NCBI GenBank assembly: GCA_964451365.1
Contig: CAYVIB010000001.1
Location: 124,001-188,000, forward strand
Source of the DNA: CAYVIB01 sp964451365
GTDB taxonomy: Bacteria; Pseudomonadota; Gammaproteobacteria; Pseudomonadales; Cellvibrionaceae
DNA length: 64,000 nucleotides
Direction of reading: 5' to 3'
Numbering within the stretch: position 1 is the stretch's first letter; every line of letters begins with the position of its first letter. The notes below the pieces were generated by a model. That model had not been told where the DNA came from, searched no databases, and saw only the letters and a program-made list of their open reading frames with translations. Of this stretch, positions 56,168-63,929 are shown piece by piece. Made by a program: the position numbers and the translations under genes.

Positions 56168-57679
56168 ATGCTCGTAGATTGTCGGGAACTGGATAATAAC
56201 TCTTTAATCGAGTGTGATATAGCCGTAATAGGCGGCGGCATGGCGGGGATATGCATTGCCAGGGAGTTGCGGGACGCTGAGATGTCAGTTTGTATTTTCG
56301 AGAGTGGTGGAGAGGAACAGGATGCTGAAACCAATGAACTCAGTAAAGGCAGTGCCAATATTCACAGTGAAACGGGAAAAGTGAGGGTAATAGATGACTA
56401 TGTGCATGAATCCCGCAGACGTTATCTAGGAGGAACCGGTAACGCCTGGGGGGGAAAATGCGCCGAGTTTGAAATGTTCGACTTTGCTGAGCGGAACTGG
56501 ATAGCAGGTAGCGGCTGGCCAATTGATTTTTCTACTATTCGCCCTTATTACGATCGGGCTTGCTACATGTTACACATTCCGACGTTCAGCGGAATTAAAC
56601 GGAATGCTTCCGAGATGGATTCCGTGGACCTAAATTTCAATCGCAACTTTAATACGGTTTATAGGACCTTTACGGGGATTACCGGTGATCCACAATCCAA
56701 AGCCTTCAAGGACTACAAGTATGGTATTACCAGGTTCCCGAACACACGTGTTTACCTATACGCGAATATTTCCAATCTGAATGCCGACCGGGATGAAGCG
56801 AGAATTGGTAACGCAGATATAAAATGTATTAACGGTAAAACCCACTCCATCAAAGCGAAGTTATTTATCTTGGCAGCGGGTGGAATAGAAAATGTCAGGA
56901 TCCTGCTTAATTCCAACAGCATATACAAAAACGGTATCGGAAACGAGCATGACCTTGTCGGCCGGTTTTTTAACGGACATGGAATGTTTCGCTACTTGCA
57001 AGGACCACAGAAAATCCCCTGCATAGCTCACCTGGATGAGGATTTTGGAAACCATCGTCTTTATACGGATAAAAACCCCGGGAGAGTTCAGGGAGTATAC
57101 AACCTGTCCCGAAAGGCGCAGTGGCGCGAGCGAATATGTAATTTTAGCGTGACACTTGACCCGGCGATTGTCGCGGACGACGGGTCTGTTGTTAATCCGA
57201 TATTTTTTATGCTCGAGCAGTTTCCGAACATGGAAAGTCGTATCCAGCTTTCGGGTAAACCCGATGCTCTGGGAATGCCACGTGTGCATATCGATTGGCG
57301 TTTCAGTGAGCGGGATGTTGAAACTCTAGTTAAAGGGATCAAGCTATTTAATGACGACCTTGTTAAGAGCGGTAAGGGCTATCTGTCCGACCTGGAATTA
57401 GGTGTTGAAGTCAGCGACATAATTGAGTGCAGTCGGCACCACATCGGCTGCACGCGAATGCATTCTTCGAGTCGTAGCGGAGTGGTCGATCAGGATTGTA
57501 AGGTTCACGATATGGACAATCTGTATATAGCCGGTTCCTCGGTATTTACTACAGGGGGAATTGCCAATCCCACTCTTACCATAATGGCGCTGGCTATTAG
57601 ATTAGCGGATCACATCAAAGCGCGCTATTCCAGGAAGCTGGCTATATTAAAAACGAGCGAGGAGCTGATATGTTCTTGA
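56168..57679 (+). CDS. GMC-family FAD oxidoreductase
   Basis: 503 aa. The N-terminal FAD fold (CDIAVIGGGMAGICIARELR, with a following acidic FESGGEE) and the GMC flavin loop (YLGGTGNAWGGKC) are visible. FILAAGGIENVRILL and the C-terminal LYIAGSSVFTTGGIANPTLT match the conserved end, where the active-site His/Asn lie in this family (HHIGCTRMHSS at about 422-432). GMC enzymes oxidize alcohols or sugars, or dehydrogenate. Here a tailoring step on a hydroxyl is the natural inference. A strong GGGGAGGAG lies just before the start, and the stop overlaps the next gene by ten bases. Confidence 0.85.
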   Translation: MLVDCRELDNNSLIECDIAVIGGGMAGICIARELRDAEMSVCIFESGGEEQDAETNELSKGSANIHSETGKVRVIDDYVHESRRRYLGGTGNAWGGKCAEFEMFDFAERNWIAGSGWPIDFSTIRPYYDRACYMLHIPTFSGIKRNASEMDSVDLNFNRNFNTVYRTFTGITGDPQSKAFKDYKYGITRFPNTRVYLYANISNLNADRDEARIGNADIKCINGKTHSIKAKLFILAAGGIENVRILLNSNSIYKNGIGNEHDLVGRFFNGHGMFRYLQGPQKIPCIAHLDEDFGNHRLYTDKNPGRVQGVYNLSRKAQWRERICNFSVTLDPAIVADDGSVVNPIFFMLEQFPNMESRIQLSGKPDALGMPRVHIDWRFSERDVETLVKGIKLFNDDLVKSGKGYLSDLELGVEVSDIIECSRHHIGCTRMHSSSRSGVVDQDCKVHDMDNLYIAGSSVFTTGGIANPTLTIMALAIRLADHIKARYSRKLAILKTSEELICS

Positions 57680-59247
57680 CCGAACTATTGCAGAATTTAA
57701 ATTTGATCGGTGCAAGGTTGGAAGTTAATGGTGAAAACCTGCAAATACACGCCCCCCAAGGTTCTATTTCGACCGATATAAAGAGCGCAATTCAGCAACA
57801 TAAAGAAAAGCTGGTTTTGCTAATGAAGCAGAATCAGAACCTTTTGAATCAGAACCGGCAGGCTATGCGGGACGACGGGCCCTATCCGGTTCCTCTTACA
57901 GTTGGGCAACGCTGGTTCTTTTCAAAGCCACGTCGCAATCCGCATAGGTGGTGTTTTCTTAGATTGTACAATGTTCATCGCTACATAACGACCAGCCTTA
58001 TCGAGAAAGGCGTCGAAGTATTTCTGGCACGGCACGAAGCTTTACGAACCTTCTATTGCAGGGAAAATAGAGAATGGTACGGTAAGATAGGGCCTGCGGA
58101 CATCGCGCGCTATGTTTATGAGACTGACATATCAGTCGGCAGTCAGAGCGAACACAGCAAAGAAGTAACCAGCGCATGTGTTGGACTTCAGGAAAAAATA
58201 AACGTCGAAAATGGTCCTCTTTTTGCGGTCGCATTGCTTAGAAATTCGGAATATGGTGATCGTCTTCTCCTTATGGTTCATCATTTGCTCTCCGACGCGG
58301 CGTCTATCAATATCGTAATCGAAGATTTCTTCAGTATTATTATTCAATTGATTGAAGGTATTGACATAAACCTGCCCGCAAACAGTACGTCAGTAGGTGA
58401 AATCGCTCTCGAGCTTGAACGTCGGTACCGTGAGACTGATTATTTTGCGGATGACATTGCATACTGGAAAGACCGATGTTGGAGTGAGATGCAGGATCTG
58501 CCCGCTGATTTTGCGCAGACTCCGGAATCCAACGGCATTTTAACTGTCAGACGGATTAGCCGATGTTTATCCGAGGAAGATACCTTAAAAGTTCGACAAA
58601 TACTGAAAGACAATAAGCAATTGAGTCTAACTCATTTATTCTGTGCAGCCATTATGAACACAATCAATAGGTGGGCGCCGAGAAAGTGTGTTCCGGTAAT
58701 CGTGTCCAATAATGGCAGAATGGCTATATCCGACCTGCTAAAGATTGATGCTTCCAGAACGATAGGATGGCTTGCCTACAGCTATATACTGTTTTTGGAG
58801 AAAGGGGACGATAGTAATAAGCCGGTAGAAGAGCTAGCCAGGTTGTCCAAAGAAATAAACGAAGTACCGAAGTATGGGATTTCTTTTGATATTGTAACCA
58901 ATCGCATCGATGAAGATTCAGTTAAAAGTGTCGATATTAACAGCAATAATCTCATTTTTTTTCAGCATGAAGCGGGAGATTCTGTCGCAGGCAGTATCGG
59001 CCAGGACAGCCAGGAGGATTTTTCGCAAAGGCTTTTTAGTAACGCGAGTGAAGATGTGGGGCCATACCGGGACGAGAATAATAAAATTGACTGGAATTTT
59101 AAATGCGTTACTTCCTTCGTGGAAGGTTGCTTACAAGTCCAATGGAGCTACAGTAGCGATAAATATAGGGAAAGCACAATGATCAAGTTGACTGAGGGTT
59201 TTTTAGGTCACTTGAAATATTTAGCAAAAGCGTATGAAGAGGCTTGA
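57670..59247 (+). CDS. TubC docking domain fused to a free-standing epimerization/condensation-like domain
   Basis: 525 aa. Residues 1-55 resemble the TubC docking domain of the 11344-14727 protein (LLQNLNLIGARLEV, LQIHAPQGSI, then a helix KEKLVLLMK). The rest is one full condensation-superfamily domain with H204-H205 and D209 in HHLLSDAAS. Later stretches (SRTIGWLAYSYILF and KYGISFDIVTNRID) look more like an epimerization domain than a chain-joining C domain. No A or PCP is attached. The dock implies recruitment to another synthetase, most likely one ending in a short acidic-hydrophobic peptide such as the 40282-43713 protein. It may epimerize or release the final intermediate. The catalytic histidines are kept, so it is probably active. 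Confidence 0.82.
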   Translation: MFLTELLQNLNLIGARLEVNGENLQIHAPQGSISTDIKSAIQQHKEKLVLLMKQNQNLLNQNRQAMRDDGPYPVPLTVGQRWFFSKPRRNPHRWCFLRLYNVHRYITTSLIEKGVEVFLARHEALRTFYCRENREWYGKIGPADIARYVYETDISVGSQSEHSKEVTSACVGLQEKINVENGPLFAVALLRNSEYGDRLLLMVHHLLSDAASINIVIEDFFSIIIQLIEGIDINLPANSTSVGEIALELERRYRETDYFADDIAYWKDRCWSEMQDLPADFAQTPESNGILTVRRISRCLSEEDTLKVRQILKDNKQLSLTHLFCAAIMNTINRWAPRKCVPVIVSNNGRMAISDLLKIDASRTIGWLAYSYILFLEKGDDSNKPVEELARLSKEINEVPKYGISFDIVTNRIDEDSVKSVDINSNNLIFFQHEAGDSVAGSIGQDSQEDFSQRLFSNASEDVGPYRDENNKIDWNFKCVTSFVEGCLQVQWSYSSDKYRESTMIKLTEGFLGHLKYLAKAYEEA

Positions 59248-59299
59248 TGTAGATACCGATTACCAAATAGCAGGTGCCATTTTAGAAGAGGATAAAGCT

Positions 59300-60001
59300 A
59301 TGACTTTGGATCGAAAACCCAACCTGGAGAGACTGGAGTATTTTTCCGAGGATCTTATTGGATGGCAGGCAATATCATCCCTGGTACACGAGGGCAAGTA
59401 CCTTCCCATCACGGGAGCTGCCATGCGACCGTTCTGCATTGCGCACATTCTGAACGATATTATCGTCAATGAAAGACGTTCTATCCTGGAGTTCGGTTCC
59501 GGTATTACTACTGTGCTGATAGGTCGACTCATTCGAAAGAACTCGTTACAGGTAAAATTCCGTGCCGTTGAGCATGATAGGAGCTGGTACGAAAAGCTAA
59601 AGAAGATAGTTGAAGATGATGATCTCGGTGAGCTTGTGGAACTCGTTCATGCACCGCTTGCGGAATGCGAATACTCGATAGATAAACTGGAATGGTATGA
59701 TGTTCAGAATCTGGATAGCGCATTGAACGACGACAGGCTTGATCTGGTTGTGATTGATGGCCCCCCCGCATGGGAATCGCCCAAAAAGTATGCCCGTTAC
59801 CCGGCGGTCTCTTATATCCGCAACAAGCTGCAGGATTGTTACGCCATTTTTCTGGACGATGCTGTAAGAGAGGGAGAGCGTGCGATCATCAAGTTATGGG
59901 AAGAGGAGCTCGGCATTTCCTTTGGTTTTAGTGGTCGGAGTTTGGCTTATGCAACAGCTGGTCCGGCTTTTTTTACTGAACCCTGTTCATATTATTGCTA
60001 G
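59300..60001 (+). CDS. Class I SAM-dependent methyltransferase-like protein
   Basis: 233 aa from the ATG at 59300, which has GAGG eight bases upstream; an in-frame ATG at 59234 would overlap the previous gene by 14 bases and has no such site. The SAM-binding motif I is ILEFGSGITT, the acidic end of strand two is AVEHDRSW, and LDLVVIDGPP matches motif II/IV of the fold. FLDDAVREGERAI resembles the region after strand five in small-molecule and sugar methyltransferases of this broad class. Target (O, N or carboxyl) cannot be told. It lies within the tailoring section just before the phosphopantetheinyl transferase. Confidence 0.75.
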   Translation: MTLDRKPNLERLEYFSEDLIGWQAISSLVHEGKYLPITGAAMRPFCIAHILNDIIVNERRSILEFGSGITTVLIGRLIRKNSLQVKFRAVEHDRSWYEKLKKIVEDDDLGELVELVHAPLAECEYSIDKLEWYDVQNLDSALNDDRLDLVVIDGPPAWESPKKYARYPAVSYIRNKLQDCYAIFLDDAVREGERAIIKLWEEELGISFGFSGRSLAYATAGPAFFTEPCSYYC

Positions 60002-60056
60002 CCATTATTAAGCTGGCTGCCAGCGGTTTCATTTATCAAATAAGCGGGTTCGGTCC

Positions 60057-60941
60057 ATGACTAATCTTTCCTCATATATACACCTATGGTTTGCTGAAGA
60101 TGAGAAAATTACGGATATGCAGTTGTTGGATAGATACCTGAGTATTTTGAGCCCTGATGAATATACGCGCTATAAAAAATACTATTTTGAAGCGAACAGA
60201 CATCAATACTTGGTTTCCCGCGCGCTATTGCGGTCAGTTCTTTCGATCTACTATAATCACATCGCTCCGGAAACCTGGATATTCAGTCGCGACTTTTATG
60301 GCAAGCCTTCTATTGCGAACAGGAATGTTGATAGGCTGCTTCAGTTTAATTTATCTTACACCAGTGGTATGGTTGTTCTGGCGGTAACGAGTGGATGTTC
60401 CATTGGAGTCGATATTGAAGCGATAAAAGAGGATGCTAATGTACTCAGTCTTGCTGAGCGTTATTTTCGTCAAAGCGAAGTCAACTTAATCAAGTCCTCC
60501 ATTAACGTCCAGCAGTACGAACGATTTTATGAACTTTGGACCCTTAAAGAAGCTTATATTAAAGCAAAAGGCAAGGGGCTATCGATTCCCCTGGACAGTT
60601 TTTCTTTTTCTTTTTCCCGGAATAATGATGTAGCAATAGAGTTTGATCGGTCTGTTGAGGATGATCCTTCACTTTGGCGTTTATGGCAGTTAATGCCTGG
60701 CAAGGCGTATCGGGTGGCTGTAGCTTTGCGAGAAGTCGATAAATCCAGGTCATATAAGTTGATATCCAACCAGATTATCCCTTTTGGCGCATATTCCGCT
60801 ATCGATTATCCTGTTTTTCGAACTGGTGGTGCTATGACAACGGAACAGAATGCAAATTTATTATGTTTCGAAAATACCGATAAAAGCAGACTTTATCCGC
60901 AGGAAAAAATGCCCCAACCAGATTGCAATACCATGGTGTAG
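60057..60941 (+). CDS. Sfp-type 4'-phosphopantetheinyl transferase
   Basis: 294 aa. The family signatures are clear: GVDIEAI with the Mg-binding Asp-x-Glu, and FYELWTLKEAYIKAKGKGLSIPLDSFSF with the WxxKEAxxK core. The N-terminal stretch RYKKYYFEANRHQYLVSRALLRSVL also matches. It would attach the phosphopantetheine arm to all PCP and ACP domains of the locus. It is the last + strand gene of the run. The C-terminus extends about 60 residues past the core, with no recognised domain. It converges on the luxI-type gene 45 bases away. Confidence 0.95.
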   Translation: MTNLSSYIHLWFAEDEKITDMQLLDRYLSILSPDEYTRYKKYYFEANRHQYLVSRALLRSVLSIYYNHIAPETWIFSRDFYGKPSIANRNVDRLLQFNLSYTSGMVVLAVTSGCSIGVDIEAIKEDANVLSLAERYFRQSEVNLIKSSINVQQYERFYELWTLKEAYIKAKGKGLSIPLDSFSFSFSRNNDVAIEFDRSVEDDPSLWRLWQLMPGKAYRVAVALREVDKSRSYKLISNQIIPFGAYSAIDYPVFRTGGAMTTEQNANLLCFENTDKSRLYPQEKMPQPDCNTMV

Positions 60942-60986
60942 GCGGGGCTAAGTTCCAGGTCAAAGAAAAAGCTTTGGTTGTATCTT

Positions 60987-61574
60987 TTAATGTTGTGTCG
61001 TAGCGAGATGGTTGTTTACATCAATCCACAGGGCAACCGATAGTTCTTTACCGATTCTTATTGCTCTTCCCGCTCCCATTCGATGAGTTGTAACCCCCGC
61101 CTGGTGAAGTATTCTCTCACACGCAACCGTTGTTACCGTGACGTAATGTTCGACATCATTCTCTTTGGCAAATTTCCAAAAGGAGTTTATCAGGCTGATT
61201 GTTATATTATTTAAGTAACCTCTCTTTTCTTTCGCGCTTCCTTTCTTTACTGCGAATCGACTGATTTCCCAAACGTTCTTTGTCTTTGGAGCTTCCTCGC
61301 CTTGCAGCAACTCCGGAAATATCATTTCGAGCATATATGGTCCTGTGGTAGGAAGGGCTCTCCAGCAGCCTTCCACTTCCAGGTCATTATTTGCAATTGC
61401 GATGTGATACGACTCCATATCATCAAACTCGTCTTTTTCTCTTCCGTTTGTTGAATTTATGTCCCAATCAAGCCTTTTGACAAACGTTTCATGTCGTAGG
61501 CAGAAAACACTATCCATCAGCTGAGAGTAGTTTTTCATGTTTGAGCTTTCTTTGAATAATGTTGTGATTTCCAT
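60987..61574 (-). CDS. luxI: LuxI-type acyl-homoserine lactone synthase
   Basis: 195 aa. The start is set at 61574 because CGAGG (61581-61585) lies six bases before it and the LuxI fold begins there; the reading frame stays open 99 bases farther to an ATG at 61673, which has no such support. Conserved LuxI residues are present: R27, F31 and W37 in LRHETFVKRLDW, D48 and D51, R72 in CWRALPTT, and E103 and R106 in VWEISRFAV. These enzymes make an AHL signal from S-adenosylmethionine and an acyl carrier. It is convergent with the biosynthetic run. The acyl chain cannot be predicted. It probably works with the LuxR gene 2 kb away. Confidence 0.95.
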   Translation of the reverse strand: MEITTLFKESSNMKNYSQLMDSVFCLRHETFVKRLDWDINSTNGREKDEFDDMESYHIAIANNDLEVEGCWRALPTTGPYMLEMIFPELLQGEEAPKTKNVWEISRFAVKKGSAKEKRGYLNNITISLINSFWKFAKENDVEHYVTVTTVACERILHQAGVTTHRMGAGRAIRIGKELSVALWIDVNNHLATTQH

Positions 61575-61809
61575 GTTTGACCTCGAATAATTTTTTATTA
61601 GTTCGAGGTCGACTGTATTTTTGAACGAAAAGCATATGTAGCTGCTATATTTTACATGCCTGCGCTTAGCCAAAATAAAACGTTATAAATTAACTGCTTA
61701 GATCTGTGTTATCAGAGTGTGTAAGATATTACAGCTGGTTCTCGATATTGCCGTCTGGTTTAATAATGAAAATACTGAGAAGCGATTGGAAAGAGTCGGG
61801 GAATATACA

Positions 61810-61832
61810 TCCCAACTTATGTGAAGCTGGGA
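61810..61832. promoter_or_regulatory. 23-bp dyad, candidate operator or RNA hairpin
   Basis: TCCCAACTT and AAGCTGGGA pair with one A/G mismatch (a G-T wobble on one strand) around ATGTG. It lies 236 bases upstream of the luxI start. Its right arm shares GGGA with the next dyad, so the two RNA hairpins cannot form at once. Confidence 0.4.
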
Positions 61833-61849
61833 TTAGTGTAAATAATCCC
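61829..61849. promoter_or_regulatory. Second dyad overlapping the first
   Basis: GGGATTA (61829-61835) pairs perfectly with TAATCCC (61843-61849) around a 7-base loop. Bases 61829-61832 belong to both dyads. Confidence 0.4.
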
Positions 61850-61964
61850 CCTTAATCGTTGTACCTGTAAAAAGTATCAGGAGTGTCCACAGTGAAGGAA
61901 ATTATGCCTAAGTTGAGGAGAACAGCTCAAACGCGCGACCCGACTAGCGCTGTAGTTGCTTGAG

Positions 61965-61990
61965 AGGACCGGAGTTAATCGGTGTGTCCT
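61965..61990. other. Imperfect stem-loop in the intergenic region
   Basis: AGGAC and GTCCT form the outer stem, with CCG or CG pairing inside around GAGTTAAT. Function unknown. Confidence 0.25.
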
Positions 61991-62060
61991 TAGGTATTCA
62001 TTGAGCTGCCGGGGATATGGGGATGGCCGCCGATGATCAGAACAGATAATTCCTTATTCC

Positions 62061-62080
62061 GGTGAGAGTGGGTGAGAGTG
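62061..62080. repeat. 10-bp tandem repeat, two copies
   Basis: GGTGAGAGTG occurs twice head to tail without a gap or mismatch, 160 bases upstream of the RibD-like start. No family was recognised. Confidence 0.6.
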
Positions 62081-62240
62081 CCTGGAGCTTCAGCCTGTCC
62101 CTTCACAAATGGTTTTATAAGATCTGACAGGTTAATACCGGCTCAGTTTCTACTAGTATCCTTTTACGAGTCATTCGATTTGGCTTGGAAACAGTTGGTT
62201 TTTTATAGCGATTCGAAATCGTAAGGGGAAAGTCGGAAGA

Positions 62241-63215
62241 ATGTTGATAGAGCCGGACAGGTCTCGATTGGGCCAAAATGTAATTGACAGCGCTGGTCAC
62301 GCCATTACCAAGGCCCGCGGGATATCCAGACGGGCGGGAGTTGGATGGGTTCTTTTGGACGAGGCGGACACAATAATGTCCAGCAACGCCATAATGGCGG
62401 GCATGTATAAGGCGGATATGGCGGAAAGCATCGCCCGGTGTCAGGGTAATTTTAAGACCCTGATACTAACCGTAGATCTGTGTCTTGGTTTCTGCGATAT
62501 AAGGCGTGTTACTGACGAAGTGGAAGACTCCAATTGCACGTCAGTGATTATTGCCCATAAGCTTCCGGAACATGTTTCCGACGGGTACTGGAAAAGATGG
62601 ATACGGACCTGGGAGGGAGAGGTGGTTTACACGAGGTATTCCTACCTTGCAGAGAACCTGTCCGTCGGGATGCGCAGTATGGGAGATAAAGGGCGTCCCT
62701 GGGTTACGGCGGTAAGTGCATCCACCATCGAAAGTCGTGATATAGCTCTTGTAGAGCTTAATAGCGAATTTGGTTTTCTGGCCCACGTCAGCAACCTGGT
62801 CAGGGAAAGTCGTGCCATATTGTTTAATCCCGGACAGAAGGATTTACTGGAACGCTTACCCCGGATAAACAACGGCGGAGAGGAGTTAAGGCTTTTCGAG
62901 GTGACCTGCCAGGAAAGTATGTGGACCGCGATGGAGCATTGCTTTCTCGATAAGCGATATAGCGTTGTGCTATTGGACGATCCGAATCAATTGTCTTTAT
63001 ACGCTGCGGAAGATCTTATTGATGAAATTTATCATCATATTACGATCTCGAGTGATGATAGTGCAAAAAAGGCTTCCAGTGCTTTGGGGTTTTTAAAGTT
63101 GAGGGATTGGACAATTTTATCCAGCGAAGTTGTAGGGAATTGCATGCGTATGAATATACGTAGCAGCGCCAGTTTACCCAAGCGGTCGAGCCATTCAGGG
63201 GACGGGTTTAATTAG
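62241..63215 (+). CDS. Degenerate RibD-like protein (deaminase-like plus reductase-like), encoded between luxI and luxR
   Basis: 324 aa. I align it by eye over its whole length to RibD, the two-domain riboflavin deaminase/reductase. The N-terminal half follows the deaminase fold, but the zinc site is broken: the His-Ala-Glu motif reads Met60-Ala61-Glu62, Pro-Cys reads Leu80-Cys81, and the last Cys ligand position is Val90. The second half follows the reductase pattern: RPWVTAVSASTIESRD for the family's RPFVxLKxAxSLDGR, ESRAILFNPG for RSDAILVGIG, and EDLIDEIYHHITI for GLVDELxLYxAP. Deaminase activity is not expected. It may bind a pteridine/flavin precursor or a nucleotide, or act as a regulator. 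Its 3' end overlaps the convergent luxR gene by 21 bases. Assignment is by pattern only. Confidence 0.6.
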   Translation: MLIEPDRSRLGQNVIDSAGHAITKARGISRRAGVGWVLLDEADTIMSSNAIMAGMYKADMAESIARCQGNFKTLILTVDLCLGFCDIRRVTDEVEDSNCTSVIIAHKLPEHVSDGYWKRWIRTWEGEVVYTRYSYLAENLSVGMRSMGDKGRPWVTAVSASTIESRDIALVELNSEFGFLAHVSNLVRESRAILFNPGQKDLLERLPRINNGGEELRLFEVTCQESMWTAMEHCFLDKRYSVVLLDDPNQLSLYAAEDLIDEIYHHITISSDDSAKKASSALGFLKLRDWTILSSEVVGNCMRMNIRSSASLPKRSSHSGDGFN

Positions 63216-63929
63216 TCCATGTAATATGGCCTTGGCTACCGCGTGTTGACGATTGGATGCGCCCAGCTTTTTTGCAGCGCCAGTCATATGAAAAATAACC
63301 GTTCTTTCGGAAACGTCCAGGATCTTGGATATCTCCCACGCGGTTTTACCTTCACACGCCCAAAACAAACATTCGTTTTCCCTTGGGGTAAGTTTAATTG
63401 TTTCATTGGTATTTGCCTGGAAGCGAGTATAGGCCTCAAAGAGAAAGTTGCTGAAAGCCTGAGCGGGAAACAGGCTCTCCATAAACCGATTTTCAATGTC
63501 GTCATTATTAGAGGTCGCCAAGCTAAAAATTGCGACGTCACCTGAGGGAGATTTGATGGGAATGGACATGCCATTTACCAGGCCAAGTTCCCTGGCTCGA
63601 GCCATGAGCTTTTCAGCGGCGGGGGAATTGTACTGCTCCATTTTCATGAGCTTGTCCCAGCGTATGGGCGCGAATCGCTCAAAGCAGTACTTCACCACCG
63701 GATCGCTCTTTTGCATCTCTTCCTTAAAATAATAAAGCCACCACTCGTCCGGATAATTCGTTATGGTTGTGATTTTGGGGGCACTCAGGGATGTCGCGGC
63801 TACCACCCCAAAAAGATAGTACTCCCACCTGAATTCCCGGGAAAACTCTAAACAAATGGATTCAGCTTCTTCCAGTGTTTTACATTCTTCAATTTTTTCC
63901 TGGAAACTCAAGAGTTCGTTTGTATTCAT
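63195..63929 (-). CDS. luxR: LuxR-type AHL-responsive transcription factor
   Basis: 244 aa. The N-terminal autoinducer-binding domain keeps the family residues W63, Y67, D76, P77, W91 and the Gly of LGLVNG. The C-terminal part (about 178-235) is the LuxR helix-turn-helix: LTPRENECLFWACEGKTAWEI and then the recognition helix (SERTVIFHMTGAAKKLG). AGGAG (around 63938-63943) lies about nine bases upstream of the start on this strand. It should bind the AHL made by the luxI product and regulate promoters near it, perhaps the 61575-62240 region and the biosynthetic run. Both luxI and luxR are on the same strand with the RibD-like gene between them in the opposite direction. Confidence 0.96.
   Translation of the reverse strand: MNTNELLSFQEKIEECKTLEEAESICLEFSREFRWEYYLFGVVAATSLSAPKITTITNYPDEWWLYYFKEEMQKSDPVVKYCFERFAPIRWDKLMKMEQYNSPAAEKLMARARELGLVNGMSIPIKSPSGDVAIFSLATSNNDDIENRFMESLFPAQAFSNFLFEAYTRFQANTNETIKLTPRENECLFWACEGKTAWEISKILDVSERTVIFHMTGAAKKLGASNRQHAVAKAILHGLIKPVP

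Larger units (their letters stand above)
61575..62240. promoter_or_regulatory. Intergenic region between luxI and the RibD-like gene, probable divergent promoter
   Basis: These 666 bases hold no convincing protein gene. They separate two divergent genes and should carry both promoters. I see three hairpins or dyads (61810-61832, 61829-61849 and 61965-61990), an imperfect CTGA...TCAG dyad at 62124-62146, a 10-bp tandem repeat at 62061-62080, and a 29-codon open frame (61766-61855). No sequence fits the usual lux-box shape (CT, 12 bases, AG) well enough to call. Confidence 0.5.

Noticed and set aside
1..60941. Resemblance to a bleomycin-type pathway (thiazoles, Thr, PKS, carbamoyl group)
   Set aside because: No beta-hydroxyhistidine or beta-alanine code, no glycosyltransferases, and the module order differs.
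60950..60985. CAAAG...CTTTG hairpin between the convergent PPTase and luxI genes as a bidirectional terminator
   Set aside because: Very short A/T-rich stem; not convincing.
61574..61673. 33-residue N-terminal extension of the luxI frame
   Set aside because: It has no ribosome site and no LuxI homology; the ATG at 61574 has CGAGG at good spacing.
61694..61717. Possible lux box around CTG...CAGAG upstream of luxI
   Set aside because: The spacing between CT and AG halves is 10, not 12, and the symmetry is poor.
62115..62300. 61-codon frame on the - strand across the RibD-like start
   Set aside because: It overlaps the start of a better-supported gene, has no ribosome site and shows no recognisable features.
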